Assembly: GCF_036884655.1 (NCBI RefSeq)
Contig: NC_088354.1
Coordinates: forward strand, 12,716,001-12,780,000
From: Musa acuminata AAA Group
Lineage: Eukaryota > Streptophyta > Magnoliopsida > Zingiberales > Musaceae
Length of the DNA: 64,000 nt
Direction: 5' to 3'
The notes beneath the pieces were generated by a model. That model was not told the origin of the DNA. It saw only the letters and a list, made by a program, of their open reading frames with translations, and searched no databases. Numbering within the stretch: position 1 is the stretch's first letter; every line of letters begins with the position of its first letter. The position numbers were made by a program, and so were the translations under genes. Positions 1 to 14,200 of this stretch are shown here, one piece after another.

Positions 1-259
1 TAATAATATATTATTTTGATTTTAATACTGCTAATTTTTATTTATTTAAATTTATTATTATTGGTTTGAATTTCGAGGATATTTTTTGTTAATGTGATAT
101 TGTGATATTGTAAGTTTTTTAATTTAATATTATATTTTTATTTTAAATAATTATATTTATTAATTATATTATATTTTTTATATTTTAGTACCTCGCTTTG
201 CTCGGGTGAGCGCTTGGAGCGTTTTTTGACCTTGGTGCCTAGCGCTTTTTAAATCACTG
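1..259 (-). mobile_element. hAT-like non-autonomous element E1, terminal part
   Basis: A terminal region in inverted orientation ends in TTTTTAAATCACTG at 259. It contains the family's CG-rich subterminal motif (GGTGCCTAGCGC) next to an AT-rich inner stretch that matches the inverse of positions 9360-9550. The rest of the element lies off the left edge. It sits in the ASI1 intron that follows exon 7. Confidence 0.65.
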
Positions 260-765
260 AATACATCCAATTCTAACTATTTCAAAATTAACAATTAATA
301 AAAACCACAAGTGGATGACACCCAACATACAAAATGCAAGAAGACAACATATTCAGAAGACCAAGGGATTCTAGGAAGGCAAAATGTAAAACCCTTCAAA
401 AGTCATAATATGCTAACCATTGTGGTTAAAGTACTTTTGCTTATGCAATCGAGTCAACCAACCATATCCAATCGAATATCAATAGGTTCAAACCCCCTTG
501 TTTACTGGAAAATAAACTTACAACAATGAAGATGATAGATTGTCCCAAAAAAAATTTGCATTCCAAAATAATCACTTCAATATCCAGTCAATTCATACAC
601 AAGTAGATAATAGTAGTTGTATTCTCCTGTCTTAAATTATAGAAAAAAAATGAGTTTGTTAAGTCATTAGCAACTTTTATTTGAGAAATTATGTACAAAG
701 GCTACCTCTCAAATCAGAGCATCACATATAAACATGTTGAAGGATGATTACGTCATGATAATTAT

Positions 766-1597
766 CAATTATTTAAAAAACGTTAGGCATCAAGGTCCCA
801 AAACACCCGAGGTAATAGGTGCTTGCCCGAGCGAAATGAGACGCTTTGAAATATTAAAATATAATATAATATATAATATAACATAATATAATAATTATTT
901 AAATAAAATAAGATATTAAATCAAAAATACATTGTTAACAGTATATTACTTACTGTTAACAGTAGTTAAAGGGGAGAAAAAATGTTAACAGTAACAAAGG
1001 ATTAGTTTAAGATTGTTGTGACAGCGCTACAAACAACAGTAGCGGTAGCAACAGAAGCTGCGGACAGTAGTAATGATAGCGGCGAAAGCTATGAATAGCA
1101 ACAACAGCAACAACAGAAGCTGCGGACAACATCAACGAAAGCTACGGATAACAACAGCGGCAACGACGGAAGATCCAAAGGGGGTCTGTCGGTGGCAAAG
1201 GAACCTGCGGTCCACTCCCTTGACAGCGGAAGGAACTACACACGAAACGATAGCAGAAGGAAGCTACTAGGGCCATCGAACTCGTCCATTGACGATAGAA
1301 GAAGGCTCGGTCCACTATGTCTGCAGCAACGTTGACGACGGTGGCAAAAGCAGCGCTAGGCTTCCTCGAGGTCGCGTGGGCGTAAAAGGTGGCTTTTGAG
1401 GTAAGAAACTACGTTATTGAACCAAACCAGATTTAAAAGTCTGGTTCGATTCGCTTAATTAAAACGAGCACTTGCCCGAAGTGCCCAGCGCATGGGTTTG
1501 GGCGAGCACCCAAGCGCCGCCTCATTGAAGCACACCGCCTAATCCACACATGAGCTGCTCAGGCCTTGCCTCGCCCGAGCACCTATTTAAATCACTG
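766..1597 (+). mobile_element. hAT-like non-autonomous element E2
   Basis: 832 bp from CAATTATTTAAAAAACG to CTATTTAAATCACTG, with terminal inverted similarity and CG-rich subterminal sequence (GCGCTAGGCGCC-type motifs). It is flanked by ataattat (758-765) and ataattac (1598-1605), an 8-bp target duplication with one difference, as expected for hAT transposition. The interior is AT-rich and then CAG/ACG-triplet-rich. No transposase is encoded. Confidence 0.75.
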
Positions 1598-2225
1598 ATA
1601 ATTACTTGCATTATTATATCAAGTTTCTTTTATCCCAAGATCCGCTAAATATAGAATATGAAGGCAAAATATTTTACTACATATATCCACTCCCTCAAGA
1701 TACGCTATCGATAATTATTTGCAGTAAAATTGTCACAAGAGGGTTAGTCTTGGTTTGTCATCTAGGTCACCAAGATTTGAACTGCAAAGTTAGTATCTCT
1801 GTTTGCTAGGGTAAGGCTGCATGAATTGATTTTCCCTAGAGTTTGCATAGGTGGGATCCTTATGCTTCCCATCTTTAGTTAAATAACTACTCTAGATATA
1901 ACTATTATTGTTTGGCATTCTTATAATTGCAACACATAGAAGAACATAAAGTAATTCAATGTATATAAGCTATTTTTTATCAAAGCCCCATCACCCTGAC
2001 TAAGATACAGACTAAATAAGAATCTGAACTAGTGCAAAAAATTTGACATGAAGTAACAAGATTTTGAAGAAAAACACACATCAAGAACAAGTGTAATTAG
2101 TAGTTGAAATAAGGTAGGGTATCTTAGATATTAAAAAGTATGCAAGTAAATGCAGCAACAAAACTAACTGACAACATAAAACCATGCTTCCTGATCATCA
2201 TAAATTAGAAAATGAAAAGTAATAC

Positions 2226-5200
2226 CTTCCATTAGGTAGCTGAATGCACCCTTTATTAATCTTCGAAACTGCAGAGTCTGCTGCATCTCTTGTTTTAAAT
2301 ATAACATAAGCTTGACCTAGTATCAACAATCAGACATTGATAAGAAGCTTAGTGCTGTCTATAGGATATAAAAAGAGTTTCCTTTTCTTTTTCACAGGAT
2401 CATATAATTTTGCACATCGAAGGATCACATACCATAATTGGGATTTTGAAACAAAGTTTGCTGTATAACCCTTGCGGTGCAACTTTGCTTCAATGTGTGG
2501 TAAATAATATCCTATACACAAAACAAAATAATAGTAAAATATGTAAGTACTATCAGCATCCACCTGATTCAACTGTCACCAAAACTCAAATATTAATGTA
2601 CATGCGCATTGCACTGTGTACCAACATGATAAACAGTTCTATTGGAAGCGAACCCATCTGGTAACATTCAATGTATCAGATGATCTAGTTCAAAATTTGA
2701 TAACCAAATGCAGTTTGAAATGCCTTCTAGTAGTCTTGTAGCTTAGTCATATTTGATGTCTAGACACCTTATAGAAAATTATAATAATTATCTGTAGACC
2801 AGTTAAACACCAATTTTTCACTTTTAACATAGAATCTTAGAATGCCACAATGGTCCACAGTACAAAGTAACGCATGCAAGTGACCATGCATGGAAGTGCT
2901 TCGACGGTTGTGATACCTCGAACAAGAGATTCTGGAAGTTAAACAAGGAAATTAAAAATTTTAATTGAACTGATCCTAATTAAGACAGTTAAAGACAGTC
3001 TGCTCCATCCAGCTTTTGAAGGCCACAGGCCCTCAAATGAAGCAAATAAAGGAAGTCCCAGTCTCTCCACCAGGCTATCAAAATTGAGAACCTCACCATC
3101 TGATTCCCTTCAGATGAAGGACAATATGAGTGACAATAGGTGAACTATATAGATTCTCTTTTTTCTAGGATTCAATGAAACTTTTTATGTCTTTCTCCTG
3201 GTGCATTCTGCCTGTGCTCTGCCCACTAAATGAAGTCTCACCAATGTTAATGGGCAGAAACCAAATTATACATAATCAGCTCTACCTACTCTAAACACAT
3301 AATAATCCTTAACTTATAAATCAAAATTTTCTCTCCTACAATCCACAAAAAAATTTCATAGTAGAACATCAAGCTAGTATCTGTAACTCTTCAAGAATAA
3401 ATTCGCCCTCACATATGAAGGCGCCTCCGTTTCCTGCATCAGCCTTTTACAACAAATACAAGCCATATATATGATACGTGTAAATTAGAATGTCACATTC
3501 ACTATTTCCCAATTAGCATTTGCTTTATAGAGTGATAGCCCTTCACATCATTAGCAACTTAGTCATTAGTTGTATCTTTTGTTTAAGATCTTGACAATTT
3601 CTTCCACACATCCAATCAACTTTTTAAACTCAATCTTATGTTTCTTACAACATGTAGAAAGGCTTCAGCGATAATACGTTTGACGATAGCATACCAATTC
3701 CTCACAGATGTGGCTGCTTGCCTCAAAGTCTCAAATCAGCTCATGACATGGGACAGTATATTCCTGTAATTGATTTCAAAGCCCTAACTAAACTTTTACC
3801 TAATCCTGAGACTGTCCATACAACGATGGAAATGTTGTTAATGACTGCATTATCTTTTCTACACATTTTGACAAATGCAAATTGAAACTAATTCACGGAG
3901 GCCAATCCTATATCAAATTGGTTCACCATTGGAGCTATTGTGCATGTTGTTTTATGGAAGACCTGACGATGACAACTCAAATAGCAAAAAGGCAACTCGG
4001 CAAAATTTCATCACAAGATTAATGAAGACAAAGATAAACAAAGCATCACAAATACCTCTACTTCTGATGATGTAAACAATGGGTCCAAATTCTCAATAAA
4101 GACAAGAGTTCCTTGCTCATCAGCTTTTTTCATTCTTTCCTCCCAAGGCTGAAAGATTTTTAAATAAAAAACAATTAAGTTATTTAATAAACATAACAAA
4201 ATGACAAGATGTAAAGTGTTATAGTATCTGTGCAAAGCACATGCAGGCATAGAACAAATAGTTTTGTCAAATTGAAACAGGTCAACTGCATCCCATCAGA
4301 CTGGTATATAATAGTGTGGCGAGGCACCGTAACAGCCTTTTCTACATTATCCAATGCACGACATATAGCACAATCAGATGCATGAATCATATCACACAGT
4401 ATTGTTATTCGATCATTTCAATTTTTTCTTGTTTAACATGTTTAAAATTGGGACAGTTTACATTGCATCTGAAATGTGCAACACACCACGAAGCATGCGC
4501 ATTCCTTGAAGTAGAATCAAGTATCATAAAGAAAAGGTAAAGAAGAAGATTGATTCTAATTAGTAGAAAATGAGATTACCAATACAATTATTTTCATTTG
4601 TGGTACAAGCATGGATTGCAGTTTCATGCGGACTGATACGATGCATATGTATCAGTCCATGGGGATACCAATACACGAACTGACCAAAAGTACCAGTCCA
4701 GGGGTGAACCAGTACGTGGACCGCCTCATTTTGGATGGTCCAATACGACCAATAAAAAATTTATATTTCACAACCGCTCACATTCGTAAGCTCTTCCTCG
4801 TACATGCACCTGTGAGCCGCTGCAACGGCCCATTGCCCACCATCAATTTCGGGTCTGTTTCCTCCTCTTTCTCTTCCTATTCTTTCTTCCTCACCTTCCT
4901 TTTCCTCCACCACCTCCTCCTCTTCTTCCTTCCTCTTCCCCCTCTTCCTCAACTGCGACAGCACCTCCTCTTCCACTGCTGCAGCACCACCTCTTCTTCC
5001 TTTCTCTTCCTCCTCTTCTTCCTCCACTGCCTCCTCTTCTTCCTTCCTCCTTCCGCCTCTTCCTCCACTGTCACTTGTTCCTTCCTCTTCTTAGACTCTT
5101 CAATATATACCAATGTACTGGTACACACAGGTAATGGTACATACCAGTCCGGCCATGGACCGAGACACCTGGTTGGTACGAGATGACAAACCTTCGATAG

Positions 5201-8200
5201 AATTGCACTAATTATCTCCAAATATCTCAGTACTTTGAGAAAGTCACATATGGACATTGCATTGTGCACTATCGAAGTGAGATTGTGGGCAATGTTTCAT
5301 GTGAATGAGGATTGAATTTAGACATCTAAATTATTTTAAAAAATGATCATAGTAGCATAGCACGGGTTATGTATAAGAACTGCCACTATATATGGACTTT
5401 AAATTAGTATACTCTCCTGAAAGTTCCACTTCTGATACCAAAACTATAATGCTTGATGCAGGAAGCATGTAAGTCATCTCAAATTAGAAGGCACAATATC
5501 ACTGATATTTTGGAACCATATACACAATGAAAAAACAACGACCAAGGCAGTATGTATCACATTCAATGTACAAACAAAAAAAAAATGAATGAGTGGACAA
5601 TCTCACTTCAAAATATAAAAATAAAAAACAAGAACAACTTATGAACTGGTCAAGTAAAAAGAGAGTGACAGTGGAAGCCAAAGGCTACTCACAAGTCCCT
5701 TGAACCATTTGCTTCTATCCTGAAAAAGATACAACAAGAAATAGTATCAGCAAAAAAATCTGAGACTATAATAAGAAATAATTATAATCAGCGTGACAAT
5801 TTCTAATGCAATTAAATCAACTTCATAAAAATATAAATCTAAAAAACCCAAGTACCAGACTCCCATCCACAAAACAAAGATTGTTCAAAGCAAAGTTCAA
5901 TATACAGAATCTAGTGATTGAGATTCCCACCAATGTGGATTCAAGGAGGGTCACTCTCATAGTTTTATTCTCCACGAGTAGAGACATTGTTTTCATGACT
6001 TGAATCTTGATCACCAAGTCACAAAGGAGCAACATTTCTGTTGTACCAAGGCACACCTTCAATTCAAAACAAAGTTATGAAAGCTTAATGCATATTGAGG
6101 TGCAAAGGCCTATTGGGCCTATGCACGAGGCAAACACACACCTTATTTATGTATTACACAACGCAATTTCTTGTGGATGGCCTATAAGTGTAATGTATAT
6201 TTGAGGTGCAAAGGTCTATTGGGCCTAGGCATGAGGCAAGCACATGCCTTCTTTATGATTGACAAGACGGAATTTGTTGTGGATGGCCCAACATCATAGC
6301 CATGACACCAACCAAGAGAACAAAACCTCTAACATGGCACATCCGAGAACCAAGGAATCGATAATTGAAGATGAATGACCAAGTACTTGAACATACTTAG
6401 CCACCTAAGGACAATTATCATTTTCCGCAAGCACGTCTCTAATCATGCAAGGTCTTGATGCCACCCCCTCCAATCACAAAGGATAGCCTGAACCGTGTCG
6501 CAAGACATTAATTAGCTACCCTTTTGTTGGACACACCATATGCAGGAGGAGCTCTTTCTTATAAAGAAGGGAACATTCCATCTGTTTTAAGGTACATAAA
6601 CTTCTCATTATCTCTTCGCTCCCATATATTTGCTATCCTTCCTTAGATCAAGTTGCATCAACTAAACATCCCTTCACTTCAACCAATGTGCTTTTACTAT
6701 ATGAATAATGTCTTCATTTCCTATTGATTAAAAGATCCAAAATATCTAAAATTTCTTTTGAAAGAAACTTGTTCACCCATCTTAATTACACTTTCAGTTC
6801 CTCTAAAATCAATTTTTTTATATTTAATGTTAATCCTACTTAATTGATAATCAACAATTTATAACATATCTCCGTCACTAATCACAAATAAACTCTCATC
6901 GACCAAAACCATATTAGCAAAGAACATAGACTATGGAAGCCTATCTTGTACATGATAAATGAGTAATCATCATAATCTTTTATAACATCAATATAATTAC
7001 CGAATAGTCAATTTGATGGTTTCAAAAACCATTCGTACATGCCGGAACAAACTAGCTGTAAACAGTCTCAGGCCAAACCAACATGCAAACACACCTTAAT
7101 CGTAAAGGACATATCACTTTACTACAATAGCCAACCAAGGTACCACCCGACTTTGGAGTAGTAAGTTAGTCGAAGCTGATAGTACACTTATTGCTCAATT
7201 CACAACCCATCCCACTTCTTTTCCGATAAAAGAACCCCCTTCTCTATCCTATTTCTACTCTCACAATGACCAACACTTCACTCTCTATCTCTCCATTAAT
7301 TCACCCACTTGTTCGCCTTTAATCAAATCAAGCTTGGAGAGTTGAATCTTCGCTAGTTTCTTGTGTATTCAACCAAATTCCACTATAATATATTGAATGT
7401 ATACTATAGTTTTTAATATTGACAAAAACAGCACCAAGACATGGCACATAGGAGCAAGCTCATTGCTCAGAGCCTTGGACTGCCATTATCATCAGCAACA
7501 TCATGGAATCCATTGCAACTATCCAGAGTGAGGCAACTTAACAAGACACCACCAAGGCTAGCACCTCAATTGGGTTGTCGACCAACACAAGCGCTCAAGT
7601 ATGATGGGCCTACTAGCCTTATGTGCTTGCGAACCCATTGGCCAGCATGCGCACCCTCAAAACTTTGATTTTTGCTTAAACATATTTCATTTGGTGTCCT
7701 TTATTTGTCAAAGGGTGCAGCTAATGATCTACTAGAAGAGGCTGAAGGAGCATAGGATTTGCTTTAAAGATCCAAATGTCTCTATTGCAGTATCATCATG
7801 TTTATAGTAAATTAAGAATAAATTATGGCTTATCTTAGTGGCAAATATTTTCCTATTTACGGATTTTATTCAGTTTCAAGTAGCTGACATAGTAGACCCT
7901 TCAAAAGAGGGACAAAACATGGACTAATCATTATTTGAATTTTTTGTTCTCCCTTTCATCTTCTCTTTCCGTTGTCCTCCTCTCTATCTTTAAAGTCATA
8001 CTTATCATAAGCTAGTTTGTTTCTAATTTTTCTCTTTGTCCAAACCAATGATTTAAAAAGCACTAGGCGCCAAAAGACGTCAAGGACCCAAAATGCCTGA
8101 GGCGCTAGACGCTCGCCCAAACGAAGCAAGACGCTCTAAAATATTAAAATATATTTTAATATTTTAAAATATTCTCTACCGTTAACGGTAATAGAGAAGA

Positions 8201-11200
8201 GTAGAGTGTGAGAAGGAGATCGAGTTAAGAAGCCGAGTCACGGTGAGAACTGAGTCGCAGACAGGAAGCTATTGTCTGAGAGCAACGACAGCGAGCAGTA
8301 GCAAAGAGTAACAGCAACGACAGCGGGCAATAGCGAAGAATACCGACAACGACAACGGAGAGCAGCAACAATGGCAACGGCAACGGAGAGAGGCAGCGAT
8401 AATGGAGAGAGGTAGCTATAGTGGTAGCGATAGTGAAGAGCAATGGCAGCGGCAACGAAGAGCGACAACAGTAGCGGTAGCAGAGAGAGGCAACGACAGC
8501 GGCAGTAGAGAGGCAACGAAATCGGGTGTAGGGTTAGGGGAAGTTGCAAGGAGTGGGAGGCTGATATACGTGTGTTAGTTGGTTCAATCGAACTAACTAA
8601 TCGGGAGCTCGCTACCTCTCTTCACTGCCGCTGCTACGGTCGATCCCCTGGTTTATACTAGGCACTCGCTCGAAGCGCCTGGTGCGTGGGCTCAGGCGAG
8701 TGCTTAGGCGAGTGCCCGAGCGCCTTTTTAAATCATTGGTCTAAACTAGCTCCTATCGTATAATAAGTTGGAGGCTTCAACTTTGGACCATGTGAGAAAA
8801 GTATTGAAATGATCTAAAACCATTTATAACATTAACACTCGATGCTTGTGTCCTACCCTAAGCCGCAAGGCTCAAGCGCCTTTAATTCATCCTAGGCGAG
8901 AGATTTTGCACAAGTGTCACTTTGACATGCACCTAGGCGCATACATGGCATGTGCTTGAAACCACATCACCTCTGCCCTAGAGCTCGCACAACACCGCTA
9001 TTAGCAACCCTAGTCATCTTGCAATTGTTATCCTTTGGTGATCAACAACACATGACAATGTTGACAACAATGGATAACCAAAACGATGATCAACAACCAA
9101 CATGGCTATGCCTCCCCTCTCGCAATCGACAACATGCAACAGTACCTCCCTCCTTCCTTCGTAGGTACCTCTCACTCTCGTAGCTCTCTCCCTCAACCCT
9201 TCCTCGATCACTTTCTCTCAATTGGGTGATACAACCCTGCATTCGTCTACCTACTAGTCATGATAGTGCAATATCACCTTTCAATGATTTAAAAAGCGTT
9301 AGGCGCCAAGGTCCAAAAACGCCCGAGGCGCTAGGCGCTTGCTCGAGCGAAGCGAAACACTAAAATATAAAAATATATAACATAATTAATAAATAGAATT
9401 ATTTAAATAAAAATATGATATTAAATTTAAAAATCCTTACAATATCACATTAACAAAAAAATCTCAAAATTCAAAACAATGACAATAATTTCAAATAAAT
9501 AAAAATTAATAGTAGTAAAATCAAAATAATATATTATTAATCTAATAAATAAAAAATATATATTGTTACTAGTATACAATTAACAGTATACTGTTAACAA
9601 TATACTATTGAGTCGATGTAAGAAGAGGTAGCAGCGAACAGCGGGAGCAGGAGAGGCGAGCGACGACAATGGCAGCGGTAGCAGCGGGAGCGACACGCAA
9701 CGACAGTGGCAACGACAGCGGTAGCAACGAGCAACGAGAGCGACGAGCGGTGATAGTTGTAACGACAGCAATAGCGACGAGCAGCGACAACAACAACAGG
9801 AGCGAGAGCGACGAGCAGCGACAACAACAACAGGAGCGAGAGCGACGAGCGACGATAGTGACAACGATAGCAGCTGCAGCAGTAGTAGTAGCAACGAGCA
9901 GCGACAGCAGAAGCGGGAGCGACGACAGTGGCAGCAGCAGCGACGAGCAGGGTTAGGGTTGGGGAAGTCACGAGTGGGATGTTGGGAGGCTGATATCAGT
10001 GCTTTAGTTGGTTCAATCGAACCAACTGAAGCATCGAAGACCAAACCAAATGTAAAACACTGGTTCGGTCGCTTGGTTTAACCCGGGCGCTCGACCGAAG
10101 CGCCCGACGCCTGGGCTCGGGCGAGCACGTAGCGATGCATCTTTGAAGCGAGGCGCCTAGACATAAAGCGAGGCGCTCGGGCCTCGCCTCTCCCGAGCGC
10201 ATATTGAAATCGCTGCCACTTCTCTTATCTCTTTTGATAGTAAGCCCCCTTCTCTTTTTCCTCCCCTCTTCTATGTTTCTTCTGATGGCACAACCCCTCC
10301 TACCGACGTCACCACGTACCTGTCTCAAACACCAACACCATACCCTCTAATTCATCTTCTAGGACCTCGTCTCTTAGGCCCTAGCCCAACACCCCCTAAT
10401 CCCTCTTTTTTGCCTTAATCTTTCCATCGCACAACATGCAACAGTACCTCCATCCTTCCTCCGTAGGTACCTCTCACTCTCTTAGCTCTCTCTCCCTCAA
10501 CCCTTCCTCGATCACTTTCTCTCAATTGGGTGATACAACCCCACATTTGTCTACCTACTAGTCATGATAGTGCAGTACCACCTCTTCTCTATCTCTTTTG
10601 ATAGTAAGCCCCCTTCTCTTTCTTCCTCCTCCCCTCTTCTATGTTTCTTCTGATGGTACAACCCCTCCTACCGACGTCACCACGTACCTGTCTCAAACAC
10701 CAACACCATACCCTCTAATTCGTCTTCTAGGACCTTGTCTCTTAGGCCCTAACCTAACACCCCCTAATCCCTCTTTTTTGTCACAACCTTTCCATCGCCA
10801 CCCCCTCCCCCTTTTTCCTTCTTCCCCTCCCTCTCTTCATCTTTGGCACCTCCCTCTTCTACACCTCAAGGACCCCTTCTCTCTTTTCTCATGCAGCCCC
10901 CTACCCAACTGTTGTTGTTAGCAATCTATTTAGAGGCGAGAGGCACTAAGGGCACCAACGTGTCAAAACACCCGAGGCACTTGGAGCTCACCCAAGCAAA
11001 GTGAAGCACCCCCCGAATACTAAAATTAATATATATATAATGATTAATAAACATAATCACTTAAACAAAAAATGAAACAACAAATTGGATTTATTTAAAG
11101 TACCAAATTACATTATTTAATTATATATTAATAAAACAATTAACGTAGGAGGATGAAGAGGGTGTTATCGAGTCAATTAGGAGGGGAGTTAGGATGAAGA

Positions 11201-14200
11201 ATCAAGGAGAGGGAGGAGGTATGGGAGAAAATTGCTATCAGTTGGGGTGGTTGTCTAATTATTGTCGATTGGGTCATTGTCAGTTGGATGACTATGGGTT
11301 GTTGTCAATTGCGAGGGGAAGAGGGAGGGAGGGGAGCTATCGAGGACGATGTCGAGGGTGTTAGGGGCGGCTACAACGAAGCGAAGGGGTAGAAGACACT
11401 AATCGTAGGATGAAAGGATGATAAAGAGGAAGCCATCAACGTAGGAAGGAGAAGGGAAGACGCCGGCACAGGGAGGAGGAGGTTGTCAACGCACAAAGGA
11501 AGGGGGAAGGCGGTTGCAATGAGGCAAAGAGGGGACATTGGCGGCGGAGAAAGAAAGAGACAGAGGAAGACACTAACCGAGGGGGAGAAGAGCGCTATGG
11601 TGAAGGGGGAAAGGGCAAGGAGAAGGCACTAGCGACGAGAGCAGACCGAGCAATAACAAAGGAAAGAGATACCGACAACAAGCCTACTGGAGGAAGACGT
11701 TGCTACATCCTCCATTCGCCAAACAAACAAAGAGACGAAGAGTCATTGTTCGCCAACTAGCTTTCCATGAGTGTCTCGTGGCGTGCATGTGTCGAGGCAT
11801 GTGTGTGTGAAGATTCATTGATCTAGTTCGATCAAACCAAATCCAGTGAATTAGGTTGGTCCCAGATCCAATGATCTAGCTTGCTCTTGCCCAATTTGAA
11901 TCAAGCGAGCCACTCAACGCTTGGGCCCAAGCACACACCTAGATTGCACCCAAGTGAAGGCACCAACCTAGCTCACTTATCGAGCGCTCAAGTCGCGCCT
12001 AGCCTAGCCTAGCCTAGGCGAGTGCCTGTTAACTTAACTTATTGTTAGCCCCTACCCCTTACTGTCATCAACTCTACAGCCTTCCCATCCTCTCAACCAC
12101 CCACTTAGCCTCCTGTTCGTAGCCCTTCAGTTCTTAGCCATATGGTGAAGGTTGGTGGAAGAGGGATAGGATATGCCAACGATTGGGGAGGAGAAGAGCA
12201 CTACGACGAAGGGGAAAGAGCGAGGGGAAGATGTTGGCAATTGTGATGAAGTGGGAGATGACAAAGTAAGAGAGAGATACCGACGATGAACCCACTAGAG
12301 GAAGACACTACTACAGCTACTAAACATCCATGCAGAGGAAGAGAGGAAGGGTCATTCGCCGATTAGGTTTCCACAAGTTGTCTCGACGCGAGCATGCATC
12401 AAGAGGGGTGCATGTGTGAAGCTTCGTTGAATTGGTTTGATCGAACCAGATTCAATGAATTGGGTTAGGTCGAAATTCAATGATATGGCTCACTCCTACT
12501 CGATTTGAATCAAGCGAGTCACCCAATGCCTGGGCCTAGGCGCACACTTGAACAGCTCCTAATTGAAGGCACCCACCTAGCCCACTTATCAAGCGCTCGA
12601 GTCACACCTCACCTCACCTGGGTGCCTAGTTGAGCGTCCAAGTGCCTATTAACTTCACTAGTTGTTAGCCCCTACCCTTATCTATTATCGGCCCGACTAC
12701 CTACCCTCCCTCTCAACCGCCCACCCAACCTCATGTTCTGAGCCCTCCTCCCTTGTCTTCCCCTACACTTAGCTAGCCTCCAATTCTAAAACCCTTCATT
12801 TGCCTTCCCTTGCCTCATAAATTTAATAATTATGTCTAATTCTTGTTAATTAGAGCATCTAAACAACCTGTCAATGATTAGTACAAGTGTCATAGAATTG
12901 ATATTGACGATCATCCAACAAAGGCTTCTATCCATTTGTTGCCTCTTGAAAAAACAATATGATAAATACCAATATATTCCTCTCAAACATATCATCTCAT
13001 CTTCGTGATTGACTAGAGAAGTAGGGTTTGTTGTACCAACCCGCGCCGCTTGATATGGGTGGTACGTACTGATCCGACAAGGGACCAGTACGTGGACCGC
13101 CATTTACTGGATGGCACCATTACCTAACCACCGAATCGGGCGATACGGGGTCTGTACCATACGGTAATGATCGAAATCCAAAATCCGACTTGTACCAGTC
13201 AGTAATGGTTGGATTTCGACCGTTACTGATCAAGGACTGAGATCACCCTATTTTAAACACTCAAATTGACCGTTTAAACATAGGAAACGGTTTACCCTTT
13301 CTCCCCCCTCTTTCAACTCATATCACTCTCTCAATCTCTTCAACTCTCTCAAACTCATTCTCACTCTTATCTCTCTCATTTTCACATTTTCACTCTCCTA
13401 AACTCAACAAAGCTATGATTTATGGATTGGATCAAATTTCGAAAGGTTAAGAGGAAGATCCTCAAGGTCAAAACGTGGCAGCAGGAGCCAGATAACATCG
13501 AGTCGGACTGTTCGAGGAACTAGAGACACCCAACCATCACAATCGTCCGCCCAGTATGCAAAGGCAAAGGAAAAGGCAAAGGGGAAGGTAGTAGCATTAG
13601 TCGCACCAATGGAAAGACTCAAGTCGGGCAACGAAACACCTCAATCGCATTCATTAACCCACTCAATCTAGAGACATGGCAACAACGTGGACGACAATGC
13701 CTCAACCTGCCCAATCACTATTCTTTCTCAATTTAGATTATTTTTGCTAAAATTATACTAAATTTATATTTATTTCCAACTTAAAAACCCTAATCCAACT
13801 TTTAAGTATTCTTGGAGCTATTTAAGATGTTTTTTTGGGTATATCGTCAGTACACCTCGATACGTACCATATCGACCATTGGTCGATACACCGGTACTGA
13901 CCGAAATTGTACATCTTGTTAAGAGAACTACAATCGACAAAAATCAAAATCCACCAAATCTTCATAATCTAGTAATAAAGCAATAGGAGATAGCAAAGGA
14001 GCATTCAAAAAAAGTTACATTTTTTTATTTTTTATACCATAGATGATGAAGTTAAACAATTGGCAAGGAACATAACAAAATAATAAAACACTATATTTAA
14101 TGTAAAAAATGCCACTTAAAAGATACTACTAAAAGTTAAAGTTCTATTAATTTAAAAAGCTTCCTAATTACCAACATGAGATACAGACAAAAAGTAAATC

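Noticed and set aside
4611..5186. 191-residue plus-strand frame and overlapping minus-strand frames
   Set aside because: Composition is Ser/Phe/Leu or Glu/Lys/Arg from a polypyrimidine run inside a repeat; no domain.
8225..8549. Two overlapping minus-strand frames of 76 and 103 residues
   Set aside because: Produced by the triplet-rich core of element E3; Leu/Ser/Cys repeats only.
9580..10044. Minus-strand frame of 154 residues and relatives in other frames
   Set aside because: Triplet-repeat core of element E4; open in several frames at once, as low-complexity DNA is.
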